A DNA stretch of 64,000 nt from Cedecea sp000277545 (GCA_050847315.1 CP193791.1); one strand, 5' to 3'; positions 1 to 7,701 are shown, counted from the stretch's first letter. Program-made: numbers and translations. Notes: generated by a model not told the origin, from the sequence alone.

Positions 1-453
1 ACCATTCTGTTCTGGCAGGATAAACTAAGTCGTAAAAACTGTCAGATAAAATTGTTGTTACTCAATACGCCGGAGGAGTATCCCTTCCGGGAGATTGAAA
101 GCTGGCCGCACATCAATGGCGTTTTTTATCTTGCTGTAGAAGAGCCCAAAGTCATCGAGGGACTGCGCGGGGTACTGGCTGGCGAATGTTACTTCTCGCA
201 GAAACTGGCCAGTTATCTGATCAACCACTCCGGCAACTACCGGTTTAACAACGCCGAGTCATCCCGCCTGACGCAGCGCGAAAAGGAAATACTGAATAAG
301 CTGCGCGTTGGTTCTTCCAATGTTGAAATCGCGCGTTCGCTGTTTATCAGCGAGAACACGGTCAAAACGCACCTGTATAACCTGTTCAGAAAGATAGCCG
401 TCAAGAACCGAACTCAGGCGGTTTCCTGGGCCAACGATAATCTTCGGCGATAG
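1..453 (+). CDS. csgD: CsgD, LuxR-family curli/biofilm regulator (5' end cut by window)
   Basis: Master activator of curli and biofilm matrix genes. The reading frame is open from base 1, so the gene starts upstream; 150 residues are visible, against 216 in E. coli CsgD, so about 66 N-terminal residues are missing. The visible part holds the end of the receiver-like domain and a complete C-terminal LuxR helix-turn-helix (LTQREKEILNKL, then NVEIARSLFISENTVKTHLY), ending in SWANDNLRR as in E. coli. A TTG at 52 lies inside the protein and is not the start. csgE follows after 4 bases, giving the usual csgDEFG order; the csgBA operon would lie upstream, outside the window. Confidence 0.96.
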   Translation, partial: TILFWQDKLSRKNCQIKLLLLNTPEEYPFREIESWPHINGVFYLAVEEPKVIEGLRGVLAGECYFSQKLASYLINHSGNYRFNNAESSRLTQREKEILNKLRVGSSNVEIARSLFISENTVKTHLYNLFRKIAVKNRTQAVSWANDNLRR

Positions 454-457
454 CCCC

Positions 458-844
458 ATGAAACGTTCAGCTGCATTTACGCTGGCAGCTTGCTGCTGCC
501 TGATAAGCAGTGTCCTGGCCGAAGAAGTCGAGATCCCTGGACTGCTGACAGACCATACCGTCACCTCCGTTGGCCACAGCTTTTATCGCGCCTTCAGCGA
601 TAAATGGGAAAGCAACTATACCGGTAATTTAACCATCAACGAGCGCCCCAGCGCCCGCTGGGGGAGCTGGATAACGATTACCGCAGGCCAGGATGTTGTT
701 TATCAGGCTTTTCTTTTCCCCACAAAGCGCGACTTTGACAAAAACGTTGACGTTGCACTGGTCCATACCGGTGAGGCGCTTAAACGCAGGCTGATCGATA
801 AGCAACTCTTGAGCACCAGCGATTTAACCCACGATGAATTCTAG
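458..844 (+). CDS. csgE: CsgE, curli secretion specificity factor
   Basis: Periplasmic accessory protein that caps the CsgG channel and directs CsgA to it. 128 residues (E. coli 129). The N-terminus is a Sec signal peptide ending near SSVLA-EE. The mature part has the family pattern GLLTDHTVTSVGHSFYRAF and NLTINERPSARWGSW. It starts 4 bases after csgD and ends in TAG, whose AG is part of the AGGAG ribosome-binding site for csgF, so the operon is tightly packed. Recognised by content and by operon position. Confidence 0.96.
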   Translation: MKRSAAFTLAACCCLISSVLAEEVEIPGLLTDHTVTSVGHSFYRAFSDKWESNYTGNLTINERPSARWGSWITITAGQDVVYQAFLFPTKRDFDKNVDVALVHTGEALKRRLIDKQLLSTSDLTHDEF

Positions 845-853
845 GAGACGATG

Positions 854-1270
854 ATGCGTATTTATCATGCCGTACTGCCCGTGCTGTTATTTACGCCGCT
901 GGCCTGGGGCGGGAATATGGTTTTCCAGTTTGTGAACCCCAATTTTGGCGGTAACCCCAATAACGGCGCCTATTTGTTAAATTCGGCCCAGGCGCAAAAC
1001 TCTTATAAAGATCCCAGCTACAGCAGCGATCTAGGCATTCAAATGCCCAGCGCGCTGGATAACTTCACCCAGGCGCTGCAGTCGCAGGTGCTGGGCGGGC
1101 TGCTGACCAATATTAATACCGGTAAACCAGGGCGCATGGTCACCAATGATTTTATCGTCGATATTGCCAACACTGACGGCCAGCTTCAGCTCAACGTCAC
1201 CGACCGCAAAACCGGCAAAACGTCAACCATTCAGGTATCCGGCCTGCAGGCGAATTCTACGAATTTTTAG
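854..1270 (+). CDS. csgF: CsgF, curli nucleation/attachment factor
   Basis: Surface-exposed chaperone that couples the CsgG pore to CsgB-dependent nucleation. From the second of two adjacent ATGs (851 and 854) the protein is 138 residues, the E. coli length; GGAG at 844-847 sits 6 bases before 854 but only 3 before 851, so 854 is preferred. There is a signal peptide, then the mature N-terminal segment MVFQFVNPNFGGNPNNGA that inserts into the CsgG lumen in the known structures. The C-terminal half (GKPGRMVTND, LQLNVTDRKTGKTSTIQVSG) is nearly E. coli-like. Confidence 0.95.
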   Translation: MRIYHAVLPVLLFTPLAWGGNMVFQFVNPNFGGNPNNGAYLLNSAQAQNSYKDPSYSSDLGIQMPSALDNFTQALQSQVLGGLLTNINTGKPGRMVTNDFIVDIANTDGQLQLNVTDRKTGKTSTIQVSGLQANSTNF

Positions 1271-1298
1271 TGGCTTAACCTCTGAAAGGATCACTATC

Positions 1299-2132
1299 AT
1301 GCAGCGCATACTTCTGATTATGGCGGTGTTTTTATTAAGTGGTTGTTTAACGGCTCCGCCAAAAGAGGCCGCCAAACCAACGTTATTACCGCGCGCGCAA
1401 AGCTATCTCGACCTGACGCATTTGCCGGAAGCAAAAGGGAAGCTTTATGTCTCGGTGTATAACATTCAGGACGAAACGGGCCAGTTCAAGCCCTATCCTG
1501 CCAGCAACTTTTCTACCGCCGTACCGCAGAGCGCGACGTCTATGCTGGTCACGGCATTGAAGGATTCCCGCTGGTTTATCCCCCTTGAACGCCAGGGGCT
1601 GCAAAACCTGCTTAACGAACGCAAAATTATTCGTGCCGCCCAGGAAAATGGCACCGTGGCCGATAATAACCGCGCCCCGCTGCACTCTCTGATGGCGGCC
1701 AATGTGATGATTGAAGGCTCGATCATTGGCTACGAGAGTAACGTCAAGTCGGGTGGCGCGGGCGCTCGCTACTTTGGCATTGGGGCCGACACGCAGTACC
1801 AGCTTGATCAAATTGCCGTTAATTTAAGGGTGGTGGACGTCAGCACCGGCGAAGTTATGTCGTCCGTCAACACCAGCAAAACGATCCTGTCATACGAGGT
1901 GCAAGCCGGCGTCTTCCGGTTTATTGATTATCAGCGTCTGCTGGAAGGTGAAGTGGGCTATACCAGCAACGAGCCGGTCATGCTGTGCCTGATGTCCGCC
2001 ATTGAAACGGGGGTCATCTATCTGGTCAACGATGGTATCGACCGGGGACTCTGGGATCTACAGAACCCGGCCGATATTAACAATCCGGTGCTGGTGAAAT
2101 ACAAACAGCTCTCAACGCCGCCCGCTTCATGA
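1299..2132 (+). CDS. csgG: CsgG, curli outer-membrane secretion channel lipoprotein
   Basis: Forms the nonameric outer-membrane pore that exports curli subunits. The start at 1299 has AAGGA nearby and gives 277 residues, the E. coli length; a longer open frame from 1146 runs back through csgF and is not used. Residues 13-16 (LSGC) form a lipobox, so the mature protein begins at Cys16 and is lipidated. The pore-lining and periplasmic segments are complete (TSMLVTALKDSRWFIPLERQ, then GARYFGIGADTQYQ). Last gene of the csgDEFG operon, followed at once by a hairpin terminator. Confidence 0.96.
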   Translation: MQRILLIMAVFLLSGCLTAPPKEAAKPTLLPRAQSYLDLTHLPEAKGKLYVSVYNIQDETGQFKPYPASNFSTAVPQSATSMLVTALKDSRWFIPLERQGLQNLLNERKIIRAAQENGTVADNNRAPLHSLMAANVMIEGSIIGYESNVKSGGAGARYFGIGADTQYQLDQIAVNLRVVDVSTGEVMSSVNTSKTILSYEVQAGVFRFIDYQRLLEGEVGYTSNEPVMLCLMSAIETGVIYLVNDGIDRGLWDLQNPADINNPVLVKYKQLSTPPAS

Positions 2133-2149
2133 GGCTCTGTGCATCGATA

Positions 2150-2176
2150 AAAAAACCAGCTTTCGCTGGTTTTTTT
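2150..2176. terminator. Bidirectional terminator between csgG and ycdZ
   Basis: A perfect stem ACCAGC / TTTC / GCTGGT with an A-run on the left and a T-run on the right. It lies between convergent csgG and ycdZ, and the ycdZ stop codon sits in the T-run, so it can end transcription from both sides. Confidence 0.85.
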
Positions 2177-2663
2177 ATTCGCTTAGCAATGAGCTGGCTT
2201 TCGGTTTTGGCTTGTCCCGCCGGGCAGCGAGCCACAACCCGCTGTTTTTCATGGCAAAGCCAAACACCAGGCCTAAAAGCAACGAAGGTACAACGTTGTG
2301 CCACTCATCCTGATTGGCAAAGGTTGCACAGGCGCCGATAAACGTCCCGGGGACAAACGAGAGCAAAATATGGCGCGCCTGAATACACATCAGGAAGGCG
2401 ACTACGCCGGTCATGATGTAGCCCAGGATTTCCGCCTGCGGCGCCAGCGCGCTGCCGTGAATAATTACCAGCGCCCACAGCACGCCGCTGCACAGCGTAC
2501 ACAGGGAAATAAAAAGCCCCTTCATACCGCCCTGCGGACAGGCAAAATAAGCGGTACAGCCGAGGAAACCGGCCCAGCCCAGCAGGCCGAGGCTCACCGC
2601 CACCCAGCCCCAAAGGCCGGAGAGAATACCGGTGGTGATTGCTAATGGAATAAGTGTCTTCAT
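2175..2663 (-). CDS. ycdZ: YcdZ, DUF1097 inner-membrane protein
   Basis: Function unknown; E. coli YcdZ is a DUF1097 membrane protein. 162 residues, strongly hydrophobic, with about five membrane segments (starting MKTLIPLAITTGILSGLWGW, later ILGYIMTGVVAFLMCIQARH and VPSLLLGLVFGFAMKNSG) and a charged C-terminal tail (ARRDKPKPKASSLLSE). It stands alone between csgG and ycdY as in E. coli. AT-rich sequence with TTACATTTTAATTGTGATTAAC follows its start region and separates it from ycdY. Confidence 0.9.
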   Translation of the reverse strand: MKTLIPLAITTGILSGLWGWVAVSLGLLGWAGFLGCTAYFACPQGGMKGLFISLCTLCSGVLWALVIIHGSALAPQAEILGYIMTGVVAFLMCIQARHILLSFVPGTFIGACATFANQDEWHNVVPSLLLGLVFGFAMKNSGLWLAARRDKPKPKASSLLSE

Positions 2664-2766
2664 GGCGCCGTATCATAGCAGAGGCCGGGCCAACCACTAC
2701 GATCTGGCGCACGTTTTTTGCAAATAAGAAATCAGCGTTACATTTTAATTGTGATTAACATCACAA

Positions 2767-3321
2767 TTACTCATCCTCTGATTCCTGCAGCTCATCGCGC
2801 ATGGCCTGCAGCGCCTCACGGCTGATCGCCGCCAGCGTGCGGTAGAATGGCGTTGTGGCATGGGCTTCAACTTTGCCCAGGAAAGTCCCGCACCACGGCA
2901 TCAGGTAGTCATCAAACAGCGTCACCTGCGCTTCAAACTCATCTTCCTGAGACTGGTCTTCAAGCCACGAGGCCGCCAGCAATAGCGTCCCAAAATGATC
3001 GGCCGGGGACTCACCCAGCGGCATGCCACGCTGCTTCAGGAACTGGCGCACTTCGCCTTCATCGCTGCCCTCTTCCCAGGCGGAACGGAATGGCGGCACG
3101 CTGCATTTTTCGCCAACAAACAAAGCGTTAAAGTCGCCCGCCAGCAGCTGCGGATCGCAGCTATTTTGCAGCCGGCCCAACAGCTCATCCTGCTCCAGTG
3201 GCCAGCTTGCCGCCAGCTTCCCTTCACGGATCAGCGTAAAAAGAGGCACCAACAGGGGATCCTGCGGCTGGCGATAAAAAAGCGATCCGAGTACGCGGCA
3301 AATAATTGAAAATTCATTCAT
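2767..3321 (-). CDS. ycdY: YcdY, TorD-family chaperone for YcdX
   Basis: Member of the TorD/DmsD family of all-helical redox-enzyme maturation proteins. 184 residues, as in E. coli. The pattern MNEFSIICRVLGSLFYRQP at the start and DFNALFVGE plus PPFRSAWEEGSDEGEV in the centre is typical. In E. coli YcdY activates the neighbouring YcdX phosphatase by promoting metal loading. Here it lies directly downstream of ycdX on the same strand, with a 28-base gap, which fits an operon and that partnership. Confidence 0.93.
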   Translation of the reverse strand: MNEFSIICRVLGSLFYRQPQDPLLVPLFTLIREGKLAASWPLEQDELLGRLQNSCDPQLLAGDFNALFVGEKCSVPPFRSAWEEGSDEGEVRQFLKQRGMPLGESPADHFGTLLLAASWLEDQSQEDEFEAQVTLFDDYLMPWCGTFLGKVEAHATTPFYRTLAAISREALQAMRDELQESEDE

Positions 3322-3349
3322 GACTGGCTCTATCCATTACGGGTGTTAA

Positions 3350-4087
3350 TTACAGTGTGGCAAATTCAGCAATTGGCGCCATACCACGGGCTTCCAGGAA
3401 GCCCAGCAGGCGCTGCGGAGAGACGTTAAGGATCCGCTCTTCCGGGAAATTGATTTCGTCGAGGATTTTACGGCATTCGGTGAAATCCCCCAGCGTAAAG
3501 GCAGTGTGAGAGTCGGATCCTAACGCCAGCCAGCCACCTGCATCGCGCACGGCTTCGGCAATAGCGCGGCAGTTTGGGCCGCTGCCAATACGCGAATGGG
3601 TAAACGAAGAATTATTCAGCTCCAGCGCGACGTTATACTTCGCCGCCGCCGCCGCAACAGCTGGGATATCAATCTCAAACTTAGGATTCCCCGGATGGCT
3701 GATGATATGTACGTCGCCGTTCGCCATCGTCGCGATCATCGCTTCGGTGTGGGTGGCTTTATCTTTGGGCGGGAACACCGGCTCATGGAAGCCCGCGATA
3801 ATTAAATCCAGCGCGTCCAGCATCGGGCCGGTGCAGTCTATTTCCCCGGCGGTATTTTTAATGTTCGACTCAATACCGCGCAAAATGCCGACGCCATCGA
3901 CCAGTCGTGGCCAGATACGCATATTAATAAAGTGCCAGTAATGCGGCGCATCCGCCATATCCGGGCCGTGGTCGGTAATGGCGAACAGCTTGATACCTTT
4001 GGCTTTCGCAACGGCAATATAATCGTGGAGGGTACTGTAGGCGTGGGTGCTGGCAACGGTATGCATATGCAGGTCAACGGGATACAT
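3350..4087 (-). CDS. ycdX: YcdX, PHP-domain zinc phosphatase
   Basis: Metal-dependent phosphatase of the polymerase-and-histidinol-phosphatase (PHP) family that binds a trinuclear zinc site. 245 residues, full length. Metal-binding motifs are visible in order: H7 and H9 in DLHMHTVAS, then ITDHGPD, GIESNI, HIISHPGN, and GSDSHT near the C-terminus. AGGAG precedes the start. Co-transcribed with the chaperone gene ycdY just downstream. In E. coli it affects swarming; the physiological substrate is not established. Confidence 0.94.
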   Translation of the reverse strand: MYPVDLHMHTVASTHAYSTLHDYIAVAKAKGIKLFAITDHGPDMADAPHYWHFINMRIWPRLVDGVGILRGIESNIKNTAGEIDCTGPMLDALDLIIAGFHEPVFPPKDKATHTEAMIATMANGDVHIISHPGNPKFEIDIPAVAAAAAKYNVALELNNSSFTHSRIGSGPNCRAIAEAVRDAGGWLALGSDSHTAFTLGDFTECRKILDEINFPEERILNVSPQRLLGFLEARGMAPIAEFATL

Positions 4088-4190
4088 GGCTTTCTCCTTT
4101 TCTATTTTGAAGTAAGGATACCAGCAATCTATGACAATTTTTAGCCTGCTTCTGGAACGTTATCAGCCCGGCCAGGGCCGGGCTTGATGC

Positions 4191-5132
4191 TTAATAGCCG
4201 TGCTGAAGTGAGACCTCACCTGAAACGGCTTCACCGTTTTCCAGTTGAGTAATCGTTTTTGCTATATAGGCAATCGCCTCATCAGGACGAGTTACCGCTG
4301 CAACATGCGGCGTAATTGCCACGCGAGGATGTGCCCATAGCGGATTATTTTCCGGCAGCGGCTCTTTAGAGAAGACGTCCAGCATTGCCCCCTTGAGCTG
4401 CCCGGCATCCAGCGCCGCAAGCAGATCGGCTTCGACAAGGTGAACCCCGCGCGCGAGATTTATCACGTAGGACTCTTTAGCCAATTGACTCAACAATTCA
4501 CGATTGATGATGCCGACGGTTTGCGGCGTATTAGGCAGCAAGTTGATCAACACGCGGGTGCCGCTTAAAAAGGCAGGCAGCGCTTCGCCACCGGCAAAAC
4601 TTTCTACGCCAGGGAAATCTTTCTTACTGCGGCTCCAGCAGCGAACCGGGAAGCCCCAGGCCACAAGACTTTCAGCGACTTTACCGCCCAGCACGCCTGC
4701 ACCGAGGATCCCAATGGTGAAATCCTCGCGACGATAATCGTCCAGCGGCTGCCATTGCCCCTGCTGTTTTTGCTTTTGGTAATCGTCAAAACGACGGAAC
4801 CAGTGCAGCACCTGACTGACCGCATACTCCTGCATCTGCAGCCCCATGCCGGTGTCTTCGAGGCGGAACAGCGGCACGCCGTCAGGCAGCATGTCAGGAT
4901 GAGCCTGAAGTTTACTGAGGATAGCGTCAACGCCCGCTCCCAGCGCAAATACGCCTTTTAGCCCTTTACGGCCGCTAAGCATTTCCACCGGAGGATGCCA
5001 GACAAGGGCATAGTCTGCGGGTTGCTGGTCGCCCTGCTTCCACTGGCGAACGCGAGCGCCAGGCAAAGCCAGCTGAAGGCGATTCAGCCAGTACTCGGTG
5101 TCAAAAGTGGGGTGATGAAAAATAATGTCCAT
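4191..5132 (-). CDS. ghrA: Glyoxylate/hydroxypyruvate reductase A
   Basis: NADPH-dependent reduction of glyoxylate to glycolate and hydroxypyruvate to glycerate; D-2-hydroxyacid dehydrogenase family. The start at 5132 (AAAAAAGGAGGCAG upstream) gives 313 residues, against 312 in E. coli; an in-frame ATG at 5180 would add 16 residues with no ribosome-binding site. Visible features are the Rossmann loop GILGAGVLGGKVAE, the substrate-binding Arg in NLARGVH, the Glu in SKEPLPENN, and the catalytic His in ITPHVAAVTRP. Transcribed away from the tRNA-Ser locus. Confidence 0.95.
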   Translation of the reverse strand: MDIIFHHPTFDTEYWLNRLQLALPGARVRQWKQGDQQPADYALVWHPPVEMLSGRKGLKGVFALGAGVDAILSKLQAHPDMLPDGVPLFRLEDTGMGLQMQEYAVSQVLHWFRRFDDYQKQKQQGQWQPLDDYRREDFTIGILGAGVLGGKVAESLVAWGFPVRCWSRSKKDFPGVESFAGGEALPAFLSGTRVLINLLPNTPQTVGIINRELLSQLAKESYVINLARGVHLVEADLLAALDAGQLKGAMLDVFSKEPLPENNPLWAHPRVAITPHVAAVTRPDEAIAYIAKTITQLENGEAVSGEVSLQHGY

Positions 5133-5272
5133 ACTGCCTCCTTTTTTTCTTAGGCTTGCGCGAATCGACTCGCCATGCAAGCCCCAAAGTAATAAAAAGC
5201 AGCATCTTGTGGTGGTTTAAGAATCAAGTTGGACGAAGTTTGGCTAAACGCACCAAAAACATGAAATTAGCA

Positions 5273-5301
5273 TTGACGGCGAAGCCCATTTTCCCTAAAT
5301 T
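5273..5301 (+). promoter_or_regulatory. Stable-RNA promoter of the first tRNA-Ser(GGA)
   Basis: TTGACG (5273-5278), a 17-base spacer, then TAAATT (5296-5301), followed by a GCGCCC discriminator. This GC-rich discriminator is typical of stringently controlled tRNA promoters. The tRNA starts 35 bases downstream. Confidence 0.75.
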
Positions 5302-5335
5302 AGCGCCCGTTCCAGCAGCGCTGGAGCGACAATAT

Positions 5336-5423
5336 GGTGAGGTGTCCGAGTGGCTGAAGGAGCACGCCTGGAAAGTGTGTATACGGCAACGTATCGAGGG
5401 TTCGAATCCCTCCCTCACCGCCA
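5336..5423 (+). tRNA. serX: tRNA-Ser(GGA), first copy
   Basis: 88-nt class II tRNA starting GGTGAGGTGTCC and ending CCTCACCGCCA, with encoded CCA. The anticodon loop CTGGAAA gives anticodon GGA (reads UCC/UCU). It has a long variable arm (GTATACGGCAACGTATC region) and a TTCGAAT T-loop. The acceptor stem GGTGAGG pairs with CCTCACC. It matches E. coli serX in sequence and in position next to ghrA. A second identical gene lies at 6280-6367. Confidence 0.97.
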
Positions 5424-5604
5424 TATTCGATAAGAGAGCCTGAACTCACGTTCAGGCTTTTTTATTACCCGTAACCCCTTGAGGGACGGATGAGAACCCT
5501 CGACCGGGTTCGACAAAACGGCAGGATGACCGTTTTGCATTGCCTTCGCAACCCGTAGGGCGAGCGCCACGGACGGCGCGAGAATCATCCCTCCCTCACC
5601 GCCA
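5424..5604 (+). repeat. tRNA-terminal repeat unit A (rtT-like)
   Basis: 181-bp unit after the first tRNA-Ser. It begins TATTCGATAAGAG, contains a terminator hairpin (5438-5463) and an inner inverted repeat (CAAAACGG ... CCGTTTTG), and ends with an 18-base copy of the tRNA 3' end including CCA (5587-5604). The architecture resembles the tyrT (rtT) repeats of E. coli, where tandem units also end in the tRNA terminus. Confidence 0.85.
5438..5463 (+). terminator. Terminator after first tRNA-Ser
   Basis: Perfect stem GCCTGAAC / TCAC / GTTCAGGC followed by six T, 14 bases after the tRNA CCA. Confidence 0.88.
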
Positions 5605-5786
5605 TATTCGATAAGAGAGCCTGAACTCACGTTCAGGCTTTTTTATTGCCCGTAACCCCTTGAGGGACGGATGAGAACCCTCGACCGGGTTCGACAAAAC
5701 GGCAGGATGACCGTTTTGCATTGCCTTCGGCAACCCGCAGGGCGAGCGCCACGGACGGCGCGAGAATCATCCCTCCCTCACCGCCA
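5605..5786 (+). repeat. tRNA-terminal repeat unit B (rtT-like)
   Basis: 182-bp tandem copy of unit A with only a few differences. It has its own terminator hairpin (5619-5644) and again ends in the 18-base tRNA-Ser 3' end (5769-5786). It is followed by unrelated sequence. Confidence 0.85.
5619..5644 (+). terminator. Terminator inside repeat unit B
   Basis: Second copy of the GCCTGAAC / TCAC / GTTCAGGC stem plus T-run. Confidence 0.8.
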
Positions 5787-5849
5787 TATACCCTTCACAA
5801 TTCACCCAATATTTGTACGTCGACCTTGATTTGATTCCGACAAGAAAAC

Positions 5850-6083
5850 CTTAGCAGGTTAAAAACCAGCAGCCTTGAGCTGGCACAGCAGACGATGTCC
5901 AGTGCGGAAGCCTCACTGAAGATAGTGCAAAAACAGCAGCAGATTGGCATCAGCGATTATCTGACAGCCTTAACGGCGCAGCGCACGCTATGGAGCGCTC
6001 TCCACTCGCTTATTTCACTGCAGCAAACGGCGCTGGAGAACCGCATTACGCTCTGGCAGTCGCTGGGAGGTAATGCCAGCTAG
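5850..6083 (+). pseudogene. Remnant of an RND efflux outer-membrane factor (NodT/CusC-like), 3' end only
   Basis: The translated frame from about 5859 to the TAG at 6081-6083 reads like the last ~70 residues of a TolC/NodT-type outer-membrane efflux protein: an alpha-helical hairpin segment (SSAEASLKIVQKQQQIGISD, then YLTALTAQRTLW) and the end of the protein (LENRITLWQSLGGNAS). An ATG at 5895 could start a 62-residue peptide, but nothing resembling the signal peptide or barrel is present upstream, where sequence runs directly back into the tRNA repeat. I read it as a 5'-truncated gene left between the two tRNA copies. Confidence 0.7.
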
Positions 6084-6099
6084 CGCGATGATTAACCCT

Positions 6100-6137
6100 C
6101 TCCCGCCCACAGGAATTACCCGAGCGGGAGCTTTTTT
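6100..6137 (+). terminator. Terminator of the efflux-gene remnant
   Basis: CTCCCGC and GCGGGAG flank a 15-base loop region and are followed by CTTTTTT. It sits 17 bases after the remnant's stop codon, so it was probably the original gene's terminator. Confidence 0.6.
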
Positions 6138-6209
6138 CGACGAATTTGCCTTAAAACCGCCTCAACCGCTCACACCTTAACCGAACGCGGCATAATCCAT
6201 AAATTAGGC

Positions 6210-6238
6210 TTGACCGAAGAGGGCTGACTCCCTATAGT
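6210..6238 (+). promoter_or_regulatory. Stable-RNA promoter of the second tRNA-Ser(GGA)
   Basis: TTGACC (6210-6215), a 17-base spacer, then TATAGT (6233-6238), followed by GCGCCCC. The arrangement is the same as upstream of the first tRNA, although the spacer sequences differ, so both copies can be expressed independently. Confidence 0.8.
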
Positions 6239-6279
6239 AGCGCCCCGTTGCCCACCTAAGGTGTGCAGCAAAACAATAT

Positions 6280-6367
6280 GGTGAGGTGTCCGAGTGGCTG
6301 AAGGAGCACGCCTGGAAAGTGTGTATACGGCAACGTATCGAGGGTTCGAATCCCTCCCTCACCGCCA
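6280..6367 (+). tRNA. tRNA-Ser(GGA), second copy
   Basis: 88 nt, identical over its whole length to the tRNA at 5336-5423: anticodon GGA, class II variable arm, encoded CCA. It lies 944 bases downstream in the same orientation with its own promoter. Confidence 0.97.
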
Positions 6368-6549
6368 TATTCGATAAGAGAGCCTGAACTCACGTTCAGG
6401 CTTTTTTATTACCCGTACCCCCTTGAGGGACGGATGAGAATCCTCGACAGGGTTCGACAAAACGGCAGGACAGCCGTTTTGCATTGCCTTCGGCAACCCG
6501 CAGGGCGAGCGCCATGGACGGCGCGAGAATCATCCCTCCCTCACCGCCA
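6368..6549 (+). repeat. tRNA-terminal repeat unit C (rtT-like)
   Basis: 182-bp unit after the second tRNA, homologous to units A and B. It has a terminator at 6382-6407 and ends in the 18-base tRNA 3' terminus at 6532-6549. It shares some variant bases with unit D (CGACAGGG, GCCATGGAC), which suggests amplification or conversion within each tRNA's own array. Confidence 0.85.
6382..6407 (+). terminator. Terminator after second tRNA-Ser
   Basis: The GCCTGAAC / TCAC / GTTCAGGC stem plus six T, same as after the first tRNA. Confidence 0.85.
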
Positions 6550-6731
6550 TATTCGATAAGAGAGCCTGAACTCACGTTCAGGCTTTTTTATTACCCGTAA
6601 CCCCTTGAGGGACGGATGAGAACCCTCGACAGGGTTCGACAAAACGGCAGGATGGCCGTTTTGCATTGCCTCCGGCAACCCGTAGGGCGAGCGCCATGGA
6701 CAGCGCGAGAATCATCCCTCCCTCACCGCCA
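6550..6731 (+). repeat. tRNA-terminal repeat unit D (rtT-like)
   Basis: 182-bp fourth unit, with a terminator at 6564-6589 and the tRNA 3' terminus at 6714-6731. A different hairpin terminator follows it, ending the array. Confidence 0.85.
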
Positions 6732-6742
6732 TATTTAAAGCA

Positions 6743-6772
6743 GAGCTCGCATGCAAATGCGGGCTTTTTTTT
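6743..6772 (+). terminator. Final terminator of the tRNA-Ser repeat array
   Basis: Imperfect stem AGCTCGCAT / ATGCGGGCT followed by eight T, 11 bases after repeat unit D. Confidence 0.7.
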
Positions 6773-6815
6773 CGCATGTTTCACTATAAGGGTTGGGTTC
6801 GAATATAACCTGCAG

Positions 6816-7274
6816 TTACTTTTTAGCAACTCTTTGCGCCAGGTAGTAGTTTATATAACCCCTGTATTCATCCTTTGTTTCTGCCGGGATCTCGCTTTCC
6901 GCAAAGAAGGTGAGCGCCAGACCTTCTGTAGGGTCACTAATCATACGGCCTGACCAGCTTGTCACTTCGAACAGTGAAGTAATGACGTTAATCCTGTCTT
7001 TATTCTCGAGCGTAAACGTATAGTCCGAACCCGAAAAAGTGCCGAGTAAAGTCAGGTCGTGAACATCAAGATTCGTCTCTTCTTTCACTTCACGAATAGC
7101 CGTTTCTTCAAAACTTTCACCGGGCTCAAGCAAACCGCCGGGCAATCCCCAGCCGCCATCACGCCGCAGCTGCAACAAAATGCGCTGCTGATCATCGGTG
7201 ATGATGACATTCGCCCCGGCCAGTAATAAAAGCCGGTGGCCTACCAGCGCCCTCATTTCTTCCACGTATCCCAT
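6816..7274 (-). CDS. Nudix hydrolase
   Basis: Cytoplasmic Nudix-family pyrophosphohydrolase of 152 residues; substrate unknown. The Nudix box is clear at about residues 45-68: GGLLEPGESFEETAIREV continuing into KEETNL, matching G-x5-E-x7-REU-x-EE with the usual late Gly replaced by Asn. The upstream strand pattern (GHRLLLLAGANVIITDDQQR) and QLRRDGGWGLPGG are typical of the ADP-ribose/dNTP-type fold. The gene is isolated between the tRNA repeats and the ygbA-like gene. There is no close E. coli counterpart at this position, so this is probably an accessory gene. Confidence 0.85.
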   Translation of the reverse strand: MGYVEEMRALVGHRLLLLAGANVIITDDQQRILLQLRRDGGWGLPGGLLEPGESFEETAIREVKEETNLDVHDLTLLGTFSGSDYTFTLENKDRINVITSLFEVTSWSGRMISDPTEGLALTFFAESEIPAETKDEYRGYINYYLAQRVAKK

Positions 7275-7353
7275 CGCCTACCCTCCGGGCATAACGCCGC
7301 GTTATTGTCAGCGTTTATACACGATTAAGATGAAACCGGCATGACTGACTCCG

Positions 7354-7701
7354 TCACTCTTTCTTACGCTGGTATTTCTCCGGCAGCGGCGGAACCGGAC
7401 GGCGATCGTCCATCAAATGAAGCACGGTCAGAATCGGATGGTGAAACAGCATTCGGGGACCACTCCAGCGCATCACCCGCTTCATTTCTTCACGTTTTGC
7501 GGGCTGATAGCAGTGGATGGGACATTGCTTGCAGGCGGGCTTTTCTTCGCCAAAAGCGCAGCGATCCAACCTTTTGGCAGCGTAGTCGTATAGCCGTGAG
7601 TAGTGGTCTGGATCGGGGCTGGCAGCTGGGTTTTTGCGCTCGTACAGGGCGAGCATTTTAGCGATGGTTTGCTTTTCGCGTTGGATGCGTTTTCCGGACA
7701 T
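7354..7701 (-). CDS. ygbA: YgbA-like nitrous oxide-stimulated promoter family protein
   Basis: 115-residue protein of the YgbA_NO family (nitric-oxide-induced small protein). It has a Cys-rich centre, CAFGEEKPACKQCPIHCY, with four Cys that could bind metal, followed by the family pattern MRWSGPRMLFHHPILTVLHL. Function is unsettled; E. coli ygbA is in the NsrR regulon and is linked to recovery from nitrosative stress. The NsrR-like palindrome 49 bases upstream of the start (7750-7772) agrees with this. In E. coli ygbA lies elsewhere on the chromosome. Confidence 0.85.
   Translation of the reverse strand: MSGKRIQREKQTIAKMLALYERKNPAASPDPDHYSRLYDYAAKRLDRCAFGEEKPACKQCPIHCYQPAKREEMKRVMRWSGPRMLFHHPILTVLHLMDDRRPVPPLPEKYQRKKE

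Noticed and set aside
5415..6829. Open frames on both strands through the tRNA-Ser repeats (for example 5415-5630 and 6578-6829, minus)
   Set aside because: They are the repeat units read in frame; they start or end inside tRNA sequence and have no ribosome-binding sites.
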